Shown: one piece after another, positions 8,273 through 16,272 of the stretch | Position numbering within the stretch: position 1 is the stretch's first letter | Layout: each line of letters opens with the position of its first letter | NCBI RefSeq assembly: GCF_014648435.1 | Contig: NZ_BMRC01000013.1 | Span: 196,817 to 260,816, forward strand | Direction: 5' to 3' | Source: Nonomuraea spiralis | GTDB taxonomy: Bacteria; Actinomycetota; Actinomycetes; Streptosporangiales; Streptosporangiaceae | DNA length: 64,000 nt | Notes under the pieces: model-generated | The model's database searches: none | Told to the model about the DNA's origin: nothing | Seen by the model: the letters and a program-made list of their open reading frames with translations, nothing else | Made by a program: the position numbers and the translations under genes

Positions 8273-9049
8273 ATGCCCTCTGATGATTTCCGCCCGCCCG
8301 GACCGGAGTTGTTCGACTACCCGCCGCTGTGGGACGGCGCGCCCTTCTGGCTCACCAAGCCGGTGTTGCTGGCCGTCGTCGGCGTGCTCGTCGTGTGCGC
8401 GCTGGCCTGGGGCGCCTTCTCCCGCCCCAAGCTGGTGCCGCGCGGCCTGCAGAACGCCGGGGAGTACGCCTACGTGTTCGTCCGCGACCAGATCGCCCGC
8501 CCCTGGCTGGGCAAGGACGCCGACCGCTGGATGCCGCTGCTGCTCACGTTCTTCCTGCTGATCCTGCTCTGGAACGTGATGGGGGTGATCCCGCTGCTCC
8601 AGTTCCCGGTCACCGCCCACGTCGCCTTCCCGTGGGTGCTGGCCGGCGTCGTCTACGTGCTCAAGCTCTACCTGGGCTTCCGGCACCAGGGCCTGGCCGG
8701 TTACCTCAGGAACGCGATGTTCCCCGAAGGCCTGCCCAAGGCCCTGGCGCTCACCGTGTACGCGCCGCTCGAACTGCTCTACATCTTCGTCACCGCGCCG
8801 TTCACCCATGCCGTGCGGCTGTTCGCGAACATGTTCGCCGGGCACACGCTGCTGGCCTTCTTCAGCGCCGTCGGCTACTGGTTCCTGGTGGAGCGGCCGA
8901 CCGTGGGCGGGGTGGCGGTGGGCGTGCTGGGCGTGTTCATGACGTGCCTGCTGACCGCGTTCGAGATCTTCGTCATGTTCCTCCAGGCGTACCTGTTCAC
9001 CATGCTCACCGCCATGTACCTCGGCCAGTCCCTGCACCCCGAGCACTGA
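8273..9049 (+). CDS. Orphan F-type ATP synthase subunit a
   Basis: 258 residues, preceded by a good ribosome site (GAGGAGCT). Six or so membrane segments. The fourth-helix motif THAVRLFANMFAGH contains the essential proton-path Arg, and the last helix FEIFVMFLQAYLFTMLTAMYL matches the subunit a signature. In a normal atp operon this gene is followed by the c, b and delta subunits; here the next gene is on the other strand and no other ATP-synthase gene is present. It may be a paralogue that exchanges with the housekeeping subunit, or a membrane protein with a new role under the upstream two-component system. Confidence 0.88.
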   Translation: MPSDDFRPPGPELFDYPPLWDGAPFWLTKPVLLAVVGVLVVCALAWGAFSRPKLVPRGLQNAGEYAYVFVRDQIARPWLGKDADRWMPLLLTFFLLILLWNVMGVIPLLQFPVTAHVAFPWVLAGVVYVLKLYLGFRHQGLAGYLRNAMFPEGLPKALALTVYAPLELLYIFVTAPFTHAVRLFANMFAGHTLLAFFSAVGYWFLVERPTVGGVAVGVLGVFMTCLLTAFEIFVMFLQAYLFTMLTAMYLGQSLHPEH

Positions 9050-9053
9050 CCGG

Positions 9054-9719
9054 TCAGGACACCGCCGGGGCCAGGACGCGCCAGGCCGCCGGCCGCACGA
9101 TCCAGGTACGGCCCTGCGCCACCTGCTCCAGCGTGCCGTCCACACTGGCCGGGACGGGACCGCCCGCGATCGTGATCCGCCTGCCTCTGAAGGTCCGTAC
9201 GTCGGGGCGGGCGGGGTGCCGGCCGCGGCGCAACCCGGCGGCGTAGGCCAGCCGGGCCAGCGGGCCCGTGGCGTAGGACACGACCACCTCGGCGAGGCCG
9301 TCGTCGGGCCGGGCCGCCGGGGTCAGGGGCGTGCCGCCGCCGATCGTGGCGCCGTTCCCGACGCCGGCCATGAGCACGCGGCGGCCGGTGCACACCTGGG
9401 CGCCGACGCCGAGATGCACGGCGTTGACCACGACGCCGCCGTCGTCGTCGATCAGCAGGTCCATGGCCCGCTCGTGCCCCGCCAGCACGACACGGGCCGC
9501 CTCGGCCGGGTCGAGCGGGAGGCCCAGCGTACGGGCCAGGTCGTTGCCGGTGCCCATGGGGATCAGCCCGATCGGGGCGGCGTTCAGCCGTCCGCGTTCC
9601 AGCAGCGCGGCGACCAGCGCGTGCACGCTCCCGTCGCCGCCCAGCACGACCGGGACCCGGTCGTCGCCGGAGGTGCGCGCGGCCTCCGTACCGGTGTGGC
9701 AGACCCGGCGGATGGCCAC
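9054..9719 (-). CDS. Truncated diacylglycerol/lipid kinase-like protein (YegS/BmrU family)
   Basis: 221 residues against about 300 for the family. The nucleotide-binding motif VVLGGDGSVHALVAALL, the following LIPMGTGNDLARTLGLP and the C-terminal PASVDGTLEQ are clear. The first 50 or so residues (usual NPxAG motif) are missing: upstream in frame there are about 13 codons and then a TAG. The middle is also shortened, jumping from VHLGVGAQV almost directly to MAGVGNG. The start is a GTG. It is either a compact variant or a decaying gene. It converges on the subunit a gene with 4 bp between them. Confidence 0.7.
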   Translation of the reverse strand: MAIRRVCHTGTEAARTSGDDRVPVVLGGDGSVHALVAALLERGRLNAAPIGLIPMGTGNDLARTLGLPLDPAEAARVVLAGHERAMDLLIDDDGGVVVNAVHLGVGAQVCTGRRVLMAGVGNGATIGGGTPLTPAARPDDGLAEVVVSYATGPLARLAYAAGLRRGRHPARPDVRTFRGRRITIAGGPVPASVDGTLEQVAQGRTWIVRPAAWRVLAPAVS

Positions 9720-9864
9720 TCTTCCCCGTGCGCCCGCGACAATGCCGCGCCGGCGCTTCTATGGCGTTTCTAAGGTTCCCCGACGGTGGGGTGAAGGTGG
9801 CCGCGGTTGAGTTGCCCGCAGCGCGCCGGGCCACTGGGGACCGGCCGTCAGAAAGGTGACCGAC

Positions 9865-10422
9865 ATGAACGCACGAAGGACGGCGCTGGTCGTCGGGACG
9901 GCGGTGGCGCTGACGCTGACCGGGTCCGGCGCGGTGTCGGCCGCGGCGCTGCGCGGCGCGGCGGCCGACCCCTGCGCCGACGTCCCGGCGACCTGCTCGC
10001 CCGCCGACGTCGCCAAGGCCCCGGCCCCCAAGGATCCCAAGGACCCCACCGGTAGGGACTACGGAGGCAAGGGCTTCGACGGCAAGAAGCCCGGCGACGG
10101 CAAGCCCGGCTGCGGTCCGGGTAAACCCGGCCCGGGCACACCGGGCCCGGACGACCCCGGAAAGCCCGGCAAGCACGACAAGAAGGACCACGGCATCTCG
10201 CAGGAGGCGTTCGCCAAGGCGCTGGCGGCCGAGCTGGGCGTCGGCTACGACCGCGCGCTCCGTGCCGCCAAGGCGCTGGACGCCCTCGCCCGGGACGGCC
10301 GCCTGGACCCGGACTCGGCCGGTTTCCGCGCCGTGGCCAGGCAACTCGGCGTGACACCCGAGCGGCTGCTCCAGGCGTTGCGCAACGTCAAGCGCGCCCT
10401 GTCGGAATCCGAGCCCGCTTAG
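9865..10422 (+). CDS. Secreted Gly/Pro/Lys-rich protein with a helical C-terminal domain
   Basis: About 185 residues from the ATG at 9865 (GAAAGG just upstream; a GTG three codons earlier is possible). An N-terminal signal peptide ends in an Ala-rich stretch. Residues about 50-110 are a low-complexity linker of GKPG, GPGTPG and DDPGKPGK repeats. The last 75 residues form two helix pairs (FAKALAAELGVGYDRA and FRAVARQLGVTPERLLQAL) that look like a duplicated helical unit. I do not recognise a named family. A response regulator and kinase follow on the same strand and may control it. Confidence 0.7.
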   Translation: MNARRTALVVGTAVALTLTGSGAVSAAALRGAAADPCADVPATCSPADVAKAPAPKDPKDPTGRDYGGKGFDGKKPGDGKPGCGPGKPGPGTPGPDDPGKPGKHDKKDHGISQEAFAKALAAELGVGYDRALRAAKALDALARDGRLDPDSAGFRAVARQLGVTPERLLQALRNVKRALSESEPA

Positions 10423-10473
10423 ACCCCGGGACCGATCTTCCTCACCCGGGGGTGCGGAGGGGAGAGTGGCACC

Positions 10474-11145
10474 ATGCACGTCCTTGTTGCCGACGACGAC
10501 GAGGCGGTCCGCCGCTCGCTGACCCACGCGCTCACCCGCGAGGGCTACGACGTCAGCGTCGCCGCCGACGGCCTGCGCGCGCTGGAGGCGGCGAGCGGCG
10601 GCCGTCAGGACGCGGTGGTGCTGGACATCATGATGCCCGGCCTGGACGGCCTGGAGGTGTGCCGCCGCCTGCGGGCCGGGGGCGACCGCACCCCGATCCT
10701 GATGCTCACCGCCCGCGACCTGGTCGGCGACCGGGTCGCGGGGCTGGACGCGGGCGCCGACGACTACCTGGTCAAGCCGTTCGCGCTGGAGGAGCTGCGG
10801 GCCAGGCTGCGCGCGCTGCTGCGCCGCAGCGCGCCCGCGCAGGGCCTGCTCCGCTACGCCGACCTGGAGCTCGACCCGGCCGCCTGCCGGGCCGCGCGCG
10901 GCGGCCGGTCGCTCGACCTGACCAGGACCGAGTACACGCTGCTGAAGGTGTTCCTGCGCAACCCGGGCCGGGTGCTCAGCCGCGAGGTGATCTTCAACTC
11001 GGTCTGGGGCTACGACTTCGGCCCCTCCTCGAACGCGCTGTGGGTCTACGTCAGCTACCTGCGCGCCAAGCTGGAGGCCGGGGGAGAGCCGCGGCTGATC
11101 CAGACCGTGCGCGGCCTGGGGTACGTGTTGCGGGAGGAGCCGTGA
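10474..11145 (+). CDS. OmpR/MprA-like response regulator
   Basis: 223 residues. The receiver domain holds VADDDEAV (residues 5-12), Asp51 in VVLDIMMPG, Thr in LMLTARD and Lys in YLVKPF. The C-terminal winged helix carries LDLTRTEYTLLKVFLRNPG and VWVYVSYLRAKLE, typical of the OmpR/PhoB class and closest in feel to MprA/TrcR regulators. Its stop overlaps the kinase start (GTGA, 11142-11145). Confidence 0.92.
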   Translation: MHVLVADDDEAVRRSLTHALTREGYDVSVAADGLRALEAASGGRQDAVVLDIMMPGLDGLEVCRRLRAGGDRTPILMLTARDLVGDRVAGLDAGADDYLVKPFALEELRARLRALLRRSAPAQGLLRYADLELDPAACRAARGGRSLDLTRTEYTLLKVFLRNPGRVLSREVIFNSVWGYDFGPSSNALWVYVSYLRAKLEAGGEPRLIQTVRGLGYVLREEP

Positions 11146-12476
11146 GGCTGCGCAGCAGGGTCGCGCTGACGGTCGCCGCCGTGGTCGCCGCCGCGCTGCT
11201 CACGGTCTCGCTGGTGGTCTACCCGGCGATCGCGGCGGGGCTGGCCGGGCAGCACGACGGCGAGCTGGTGCTGGCCGCCGGGCAGGCGCCGCGGCTGCTG
11301 GAGTCGCTCAAGGGCGCCGACTCGCCGCTGCCGACCACGCCGATCCCGGTGGGCAACACGGTGTTGCAGTTCTGCCCCGGCCCGTTCCGCGCGGGCCCGA
11401 CCGACGGGTTCGTGCCGCTGGCCGAGCAGGACGAGGCGGTCGCGTTCGGCAAGCTGCCCCCCTACTACCGGGACGTGACGTACGGCGGCGTGCGCTACCG
11501 GCTCTACACCGCCCCGCTGAACCTGGGCAGGGGCACCCTGGTGCGCACGGCGTTCCCGCTGGACCGCGACGAGCAGACCCTGAACACGCTGAAACTGCTG
11601 CTGGCCGCGCTGACCGTGGGCGGCGCGCTGGTGGCCGCGGCGGGCGCGCGCTTCCTCGCCGGACGGGCACTGCGGCCCATCGCCCGCCTGACGGCGGTGG
11701 TCGAACGGATCACCGCCACCGGCACCCTGACCGCCGACGGCCTTGAGGGCATGGGCGCCGGACGGGACGAGGTGGCCCGCCTGGCGGGCTCGTTCACCGC
11801 GATGACGCGGGCGCTGCGCGAGTCGGTGCTGGCCCAGCGGCGCCTGGTCGCCGACGCCTCCCATGAGCTGCGTACGCCGCTGACCAGCCTCACCACGAAC
11901 CTGGAGCTGCTGGAGGAGGGACGCGGCACGGCCGACCCGCAGGCCCCGGCCCTGGTGCACGAGGCCCGCGTGCAGGCCGGGGAGCTGCGGGTGCTGGTCA
12001 ACGACCTGGTCGAGCTGGCCAGGCACGGCGACGTCCAGTTGCACCTGGAGGACGTGCGGCTCGACCTGGTGGCCGGTCGCGTGCTGGCCAGGGCGCAGGC
12101 CCGCGCCCCGCACGTACGGCTGCGCGGCGAGCTGGCCGAGTGTCTGGTGTGGGCCGACGCCGACGCGGTCGAGCGCGCGGTCTCCAACCTCGTGGACAAC
12201 GCGATCAAGTGGAGCCCGCCCGGGGGCGAGGTGCTCGTACGGGTGGACGCGGCGGGCGCGCTGTCGGTCAGCGACCAGGGGCCGGGCATCGCGCCGCAGG
12301 ACCTGCCGTTCGTGTTCGACCGCTTCTACCGCGCCGAGTCGGCCCGTTCGCTGCCGGGCTCCGGTCTCGGCCTGGCCATCGTGCGCCAGATCGCCGAGGC
12401 GCACGCCGGGTCGGTCCGGGCCGAGCCGCTGCGGCCCGGCGTACGGCTGGTGCTCGCGCTCACCCCGTCCGCCTGA
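11142..12476 (+). CDS. MprB-like sensor histidine kinase
   Basis: 444 residues from a GTG coupled to the regulator. Topology: membrane helix at about 8-35, an extracytoplasmic domain to about 145, a second helix, then HAMP (ARFLAGRALRPIARLTAVV). The H-box is DASHELRTPLTSL (His241); the ATPase domain has NLVDNAIKWSPP, DQGPGI, FDRFYRAES and GSGLGLAIV. The layout matches MprB-like envelope-stress kinases. The sensed signal is unknown; the preceding secreted protein is a candidate partner or target. Confidence 0.92.
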   Translation: MRLRSRVALTVAAVVAAALLTVSLVVYPAIAAGLAGQHDGELVLAAGQAPRLLESLKGADSPLPTTPIPVGNTVLQFCPGPFRAGPTDGFVPLAEQDEAVAFGKLPPYYRDVTYGGVRYRLYTAPLNLGRGTLVRTAFPLDRDEQTLNTLKLLLAALTVGGALVAAAGARFLAGRALRPIARLTAVVERITATGTLTADGLEGMGAGRDEVARLAGSFTAMTRALRESVLAQRRLVADASHELRTPLTSLTTNLELLEEGRGTADPQAPALVHEARVQAGELRVLVNDLVELARHGDVQLHLEDVRLDLVAGRVLARAQARAPHVRLRGELAECLVWADADAVERAVSNLVDNAIKWSPPGGEVLVRVDAAGALSVSDQGPGIAPQDLPFVFDRFYRAESARSLPGSGLGLAIVRQIAEAHAGSVRAEPLRPGVRLVLALTPSA

Positions 12477-12546
12477 CCCGCAGGGCCACGCGGACGGTCC
12501 GGTGAGGGCGCGACCACGGAAGCGGACCCCCGCATCCGAGGCCGCG

Positions 12547-12582
12547 CCGGTCAGGGGGCCGGTCAGGGAGCCGGTCAGTGGG
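12547..12582. repeat. Three tandem 12-bp repeats
   Basis: CCGGTCAGGGGG, CCGGTCAGGGAG and CCGGTCAGTGGG follow each other directly between two convergent genes; the third copy runs through the stop codon of the DUF3533-like gene. It may be replication slippage or part of a transcription end. Confidence 0.6.
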
Positions 12583-13549
12583 CGCCCGGTGCGGCCCCGG
12601 CGACGGGCACCGCAGCGGGGGCGGGCGCGGCGGGCCGGGGCATCGCCCGCGGCGGCAGCGCCATCAGCACCAGGCCGAGCGCCGCCCACAGGCCGAGCAC
12701 CGTCAGCGGCGTGGCCAGGGCGGCGCCGTCGAAGTAGACCACGCTGCGCACCAGTTCGAGCGCCGACCGGGTGGGCAGCACGTAGCCGAGTGCCGCGTAC
12801 CACGGCTCGATGAACGCCGCGCCGAACGGGCCGCCGCTGGCGGGCAGGCCGATGGGGATGAACAACACCGCCGCCGCGATCACGCCGCGCGGCCCGAAGC
12901 GGCGCATCAGCCCGTTCACCGCCACCGAGACCAGGAAGATCACCCCGCAGGAGACGCCCAGGAGCGCGAACGGGGCGCCGGTGAGCGCGCCGAGCAGGCC
13001 ATCGACAACCCAGGTGAGCGCCAGGCCGCCGGTCACCGCGCCGAGCGCGAGCACGGCCAGCCGCAGCGCCCGGTTCATCATGGGCGCCATCCGCATGGTC
13101 AGCACGGTCGTCGCCAGCGCGGCCAGCAGCAGGCCCAGCACGTAGAACATGCCGGACACGCCGGAGGAGTCGCCCTCGGCCAGCGGCCGGACGTCCTCGA
13201 CGGCGAGGTCGCGCCCGGTGGCGCGCCGCATCGTCGCGGCGAAGTGCGGGGCGGCCGTGTCGCCGCCGGCGCCGGCGACCAGCAGGCGGCCCTCGCCCGC
13301 CAGGTAGGCGGCCTCGACCTCGCGTCTGAGCACCGCCGTCCGCGCGCTCGCCGCGTCGCCGTACGGGCGCGCCTCCACGGCCCCGGCCGCGGCCCGCTCC
13401 AGCTCGCCGGCACCCTGGCCCACGACGGCGAGCGGCACCGCGTGCGGGACCGGGTGGTGCAGCGCGCCGACGAACGAACCGATGATCACAGCGCCGACGA
13501 CCGCGGACACCAGATAGGCGACCGCGACTCGAACAGCGGGACTCTTCAT
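12575..13549 (-). CDS. YhgE/Pip-like (DUF3533-type) ABC-2 permease-like membrane protein
   Basis: 324 residues. One N-terminal membrane helix (residues about 7-30) is followed by a roughly 100-residue extracytoplasmic domain and then five or six membrane helices, the layout of DUF3533/YhgE-type ABC-2 permease-like proteins. No ATPase partner lies beside it. The C-terminus is a Pro/Ala-rich tail. An imperfect TTAG...CTAA dyad lies about 80 bp upstream, suggesting TetR-type control. Substrate is unknown. Confidence 0.72.
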   Translation of the reverse strand: MKSPAVRVAVAYLVSAVVGAVIIGSFVGALHHPVPHAVPLAVVGQGAGELERAAAGAVEARPYGDAASARTAVLRREVEAAYLAGEGRLLVAGAGGDTAAPHFAATMRRATGRDLAVEDVRPLAEGDSSGVSGMFYVLGLLLAALATTVLTMRMAPMMNRALRLAVLALGAVTGGLALTWVVDGLLGALTGAPFALLGVSCGVIFLVSVAVNGLMRRFGPRGVIAAAVLFIPIGLPASGGPFGAAFIEPWYAALGYVLPTRSALELVRSVVYFDGAALATPLTVLGLWAALGLVLMALPPRAMPRPAAPAPAAVPVAGAAPGAH

Positions 13550-13629
13550 GACGCTCCTCAGCTCTCCAGCCGGCTCATGTCCTGGCGCGGACGCCCTTCA
13601 CGACGACGCCGCCGCCCATACCCTGCCTG

Positions 13630-13645
13630 TTAGAGCGCGCGCTAA
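13630..13645. promoter_or_regulatory. Possible TetR-type operator
   Basis: TTAG-agcgcgcg-CTAA is a short dyad around alternating GC, resembling operators of actinobacterial TetR regulators. It lies about 80 bp upstream of the DUF3533-like gene and covers the TAG stop of the ltrA gene. No TetR gene is adjacent. Confidence 0.3.
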
Positions 13646-14754
13646 GTCAAGGCGTCGCTCTCGGATCTGGCCCGCGAATGTTCCAGGAAGTTGAACGTCG
13701 TCACCACGAGCACCAGCGCGGCCACGGACAGCAGCGCCGGGGCCTGCAGCGAGATCGGGATGATCGCCAGGATGGCCACGGGCATCGCGAGCTGCGGCCC
13801 CGACCACCTGCCGAAGATGTGCCAGCGGGCGTAGCAGAACGTCGCGAAGTACAGGGCGCAGCCGCCGAACAGCAGCGCGGTCACGGGGGCGGAGAAGGTC
13901 TGACCCGGGTGCGAGACGACCTCGGCCATGCCGACCGCCATCGCCATGATCGAGCCGATGAAGGCCAGGTGGCCGTAGGAGAAGACCCGCCGGATCAGGT
14001 CGGTGCGGATCACGGCCTCGTCCAGGGCCTTGGGCAGCGACTCGGCGGCGAAGATGAAGTACACCCACCACAGCGCGCAGGCCAGCACGAACGTCGCGGC
14101 GACCGCGGTGATCGAGCCCACGGCCAGCGGGCGGGCCGCCGACGCCTGGGCGCCGATGGCCAGGATCGGCTCGCCCATCGCGATGATCAGCAGCAGGCCG
14201 AAGCGCTCGGGTAAGTGATGGGGGTGGAAGTTGACCCGTACGAGGTGGCTGCGGGTGAGCACCGGCGCGGCCAGGTCGATGGCGGCGGCCGCGGCCCACA
14301 CCCACACCCGCGTGCCGCTGTCGAGCAGGCCCCCGGCCAGCAGCAGCGGCCCGGTCACGCACACCGACAGCGTGAAGGGGTTGACCAGCTCGAACGGCCT
14401 CCCGCGGAAGTACAGGGCGGCCAGCAGCGTGCGCTGGGCGAAGTACGCGGCGCCGAACATCAGCCCGCGCTCCTCGTAGGCCAGGGGGGTGGCCAGCGCC
14501 ATGAACAGGCCGCACAGGCTGAGCGCCAGGATGCCCAGCCGGTCGGGGGTGTTGTTGACGTCGCGGGTGTTGGCGTGCACCGCCATGCCCACCCAGGCCC
14601 AGTACGTCGGCACCAGCACGACGACGGCCTGCCCCACGCTGCCCCATCCGTGGCCCCGGTGCAGCAGGTCGGACAGCTGGGTGACGGCGAACACGAAGAC
14701 CAGGTCGAAGAAGAGCTCGACCCAGGTGACTTGCTTGTCTGCTTTCGGCTTCAT
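13642..14754 (-). CDS. ltrA: Low temperature requirement protein A (LtrA family)
   Basis: 370 residues with about ten membrane helices. The N-terminal signature VTWVELFFDLVFVFAVTQLS and the mid-protein HHLPERFGLLLIIAMGEPIL are diagnostic for LtrA. The family is widespread in actinomycetes; it was named from a Listeria cold-growth mutant but the biochemical role is not known. The start is the ATG at 14754, 35 bp after the transposase-like gene on the same strand, so the two may share a transcript. Confidence 0.9.
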   Translation of the reverse strand: MKPKADKQVTWVELFFDLVFVFAVTQLSDLLHRGHGWGSVGQAVVVLVPTYWAWVGMAVHANTRDVNNTPDRLGILALSLCGLFMALATPLAYEERGLMFGAAYFAQRTLLAALYFRGRPFELVNPFTLSVCVTGPLLLAGGLLDSGTRVWVWAAAAAIDLAAPVLTRSHLVRVNFHPHHLPERFGLLLIIAMGEPILAIGAQASAARPLAVGSITAVAATFVLACALWWVYFIFAAESLPKALDEAVIRTDLIRRVFSYGHLAFIGSIMAMAVGMAEVVSHPGQTFSAPVTALLFGGCALYFATFCYARWHIFGRWSGPQLAMPVAILAIIPISLQAPALLSVAALVLVVTTFNFLEHSRARSESDALT

Positions 14755-14789
14755 CGAGCGGTGTGACTCCTCGTGCGTCGTACGGTTGC

Positions 14790-15941
14790 TCAGGCCGGCA
14801 GCAGCGCGGCCTCGTCGCCGGCGGCCAGCCGCCAGCGCACGTCGAAGGCGTAGGCGGCCGAGGCCAGGGTGACGTGGTGGTGCCAGCCGTGGAAGGAACG
14901 GCCCTCGTAGTCGAACAGCCCGAAGCCCCCGGCCAGCTCGCCGATGGCGTGGGCCGCCCGCCACCGCGTCTTGGCCAGCGCGACCAGCTCCTGCGCCGGC
15001 ACGGACATGTTCGTCAGCCAGAACGCCCGCGGGCGGGGCCGGCCGAGTGGCCACTCCACGAGCAGGCGGCGCGAGCGCGCCTGCTCGTCGGCGACCGGCA
15101 GGGTGACGAACTGGGAGCGCAGCGACCGCCCCCGCGGCCCCTCCCACCAGGCCACCGTGCGCCGCTCCAGCCCGGCCGCGGCCTGCGCCGCCTCGGCCAG
15201 GGGCACCCGGCCCCGCGGCCCGCCGCCGCGCACCACGCTCATCGAGGCCCTGACCCGGTGGCGGGGGTCCACCTCGACCACGTAGTCGAGGCCGCGGTCC
15301 TCCAGGCCGCGCAGCAGGTCGGCGACACCCCGGACGTGGGTGAGGTCGGCCACCAGCGGCGCGACGGGGGTGCCCCAGTCGAGCGTCAGGTCGTCCACCA
15401 GGTCGATCACGTGCTCGCCGAAGGACCGGTGGCGCTCCTGGTCGGGCACGTGCGCCTTGGTGCGCCGGTCGTGGTCGGCCTCCCACGACTTCGGCAGGCA
15501 CAGCCGCCAGTTGACCGGCACGGCCGCCTCGCCGGTCGTCATCAGCACCGCCGCCCCCATCTGGCAGTTCACCGTACGGCCGAGCCCGCGTACGTACTGC
15601 CGCTCGACGCCCGCCGACCAGCGGCCGTGCTTGGCGAAGGCCACTTCCTCCACCAGCCACGCGGCCGGCGGCGCGCAGGCCGACAACACGTCGGCGACGG
15701 TACGGCGGACCGGCCGCGGGTCCCAGCGGCTCTGGTTGACGAACTGCTGCAGCGACTGGCCGTTGTGCGGTCCGCCCACCTCGTCGGCGATACGCTGGAT
15801 GGACTTGCGGCCGCCCGCGTGCAGCAGCCCGAGGACGTATGATTCAGCCGCGCTACGTTGGTCGGAGCGCGGCAGCGAGCCGAATATTGTTCCGAAGAAT
15901 TCCGCGAACTCTTCGCGTTCGTTCACCGCGAGTTCTCTCAT
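14790..15941 (-). CDS. IS701-like transposase homologue, probably catalytically dead
   Basis: 383 residues, full length for IS701-type DDE transposases and without frameshift. The first catalytic region, usually DDTGFxKxG, reads VEEVAFAKHGRWSAGVERQY, so the Asp pair is Glu. The second-Asp region (VADLTHVRG) is present. The third region, usually RWRIEExF, reads TRWRAAHAIGELAG, so the catalytic Glu is missing. The GLFDYEGRSFHGWHHHV tail is well kept. No terminal inverted repeats were found around the gene. This looks like a retained, non-transposing protein rather than an active insertion sequence. Confidence 0.75.
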   Translation of the reverse strand: MRELAVNEREEFAEFFGTIFGSLPRSDQRSAAESYVLGLLHAGGRKSIQRIADEVGGPHNGQSLQQFVNQSRWDPRPVRRTVADVLSACAPPAAWLVEEVAFAKHGRWSAGVERQYVRGLGRTVNCQMGAAVLMTTGEAAVPVNWRLCLPKSWEADHDRRTKAHVPDQERHRSFGEHVIDLVDDLTLDWGTPVAPLVADLTHVRGVADLLRGLEDRGLDYVVEVDPRHRVRASMSVVRGGGPRGRVPLAEAAQAAAGLERRTVAWWEGPRGRSLRSQFVTLPVADEQARSRRLLVEWPLGRPRPRAFWLTNMSVPAQELVALAKTRWRAAHAIGELAGGFGLFDYEGRSFHGWHHHVTLASAAYAFDVRWRLAAGDEAALLPA

Positions 15942-16272
15942 GACCGCCCCTCACCTGCATTAGAGAAGATCCGTAATGGCGAACGCGGTCAGGATCGCAG
16001 TTAAGTTTTGGTTCGCACAAGAGAGTAACACCAAGGTGGTAGCGGAGCTGCCCGGGAGTATTAAAGGGGAGTACTCCGGGAGGCATCCTCGGCGTACTCA
16101 TCGATATCCCGGTATTGCATCACACCGGGCGCGAGTCAGGTGTGCGGTTAATGGCTCGAGGCCATGCCGGTCCTCGAGTGCACTCTTGCGTCCGCCGGAA
16201 TCATGTGATCATATGATGCGGGGATCTGCGCCGGTGACAGAGTAAGGCGACACACACTACGGGGGATGACCA
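15942..16272. other. 331-bp lower-GC intergenic region with dyads
   Basis: No convincing gene; a short open frame at 15976-16245 has no family features or good ribosome site. The composition is clearly more AT-rich than the rest of the window. It holds an imperfect inverted repeat (CCGGGAGTA at 16052-16060 and TACTCCGGG at 16072-16080) and a perfect palindrome ATCATATGAT (16208-16217), and must carry the divergent promoters of the transposase-like and kinase genes. Confidence 0.6.

Noticed and set aside
8273..9049. Start of a normal atp operon
   Set aside because: The next gene is on the opposite strand and no subunit c, b or delta gene follows.
10020..10200. CRISPR-like or satellite repeat
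   Set aside because: The repeated look comes from Gly/Pro/Lys codons in a protein linker, with irregular spacing.
14790..15941. Active insertion sequence
   Set aside because: Catalytic residues differ from the family pattern and no terminal inverted repeats or target duplication were found.
15976..16245. Open frame of 89 codons in the lower-GC region
   Set aside because: No family features or plausible ribosome site, and it overlaps another long frame on the opposite strand; dyads there fit control DNA better.
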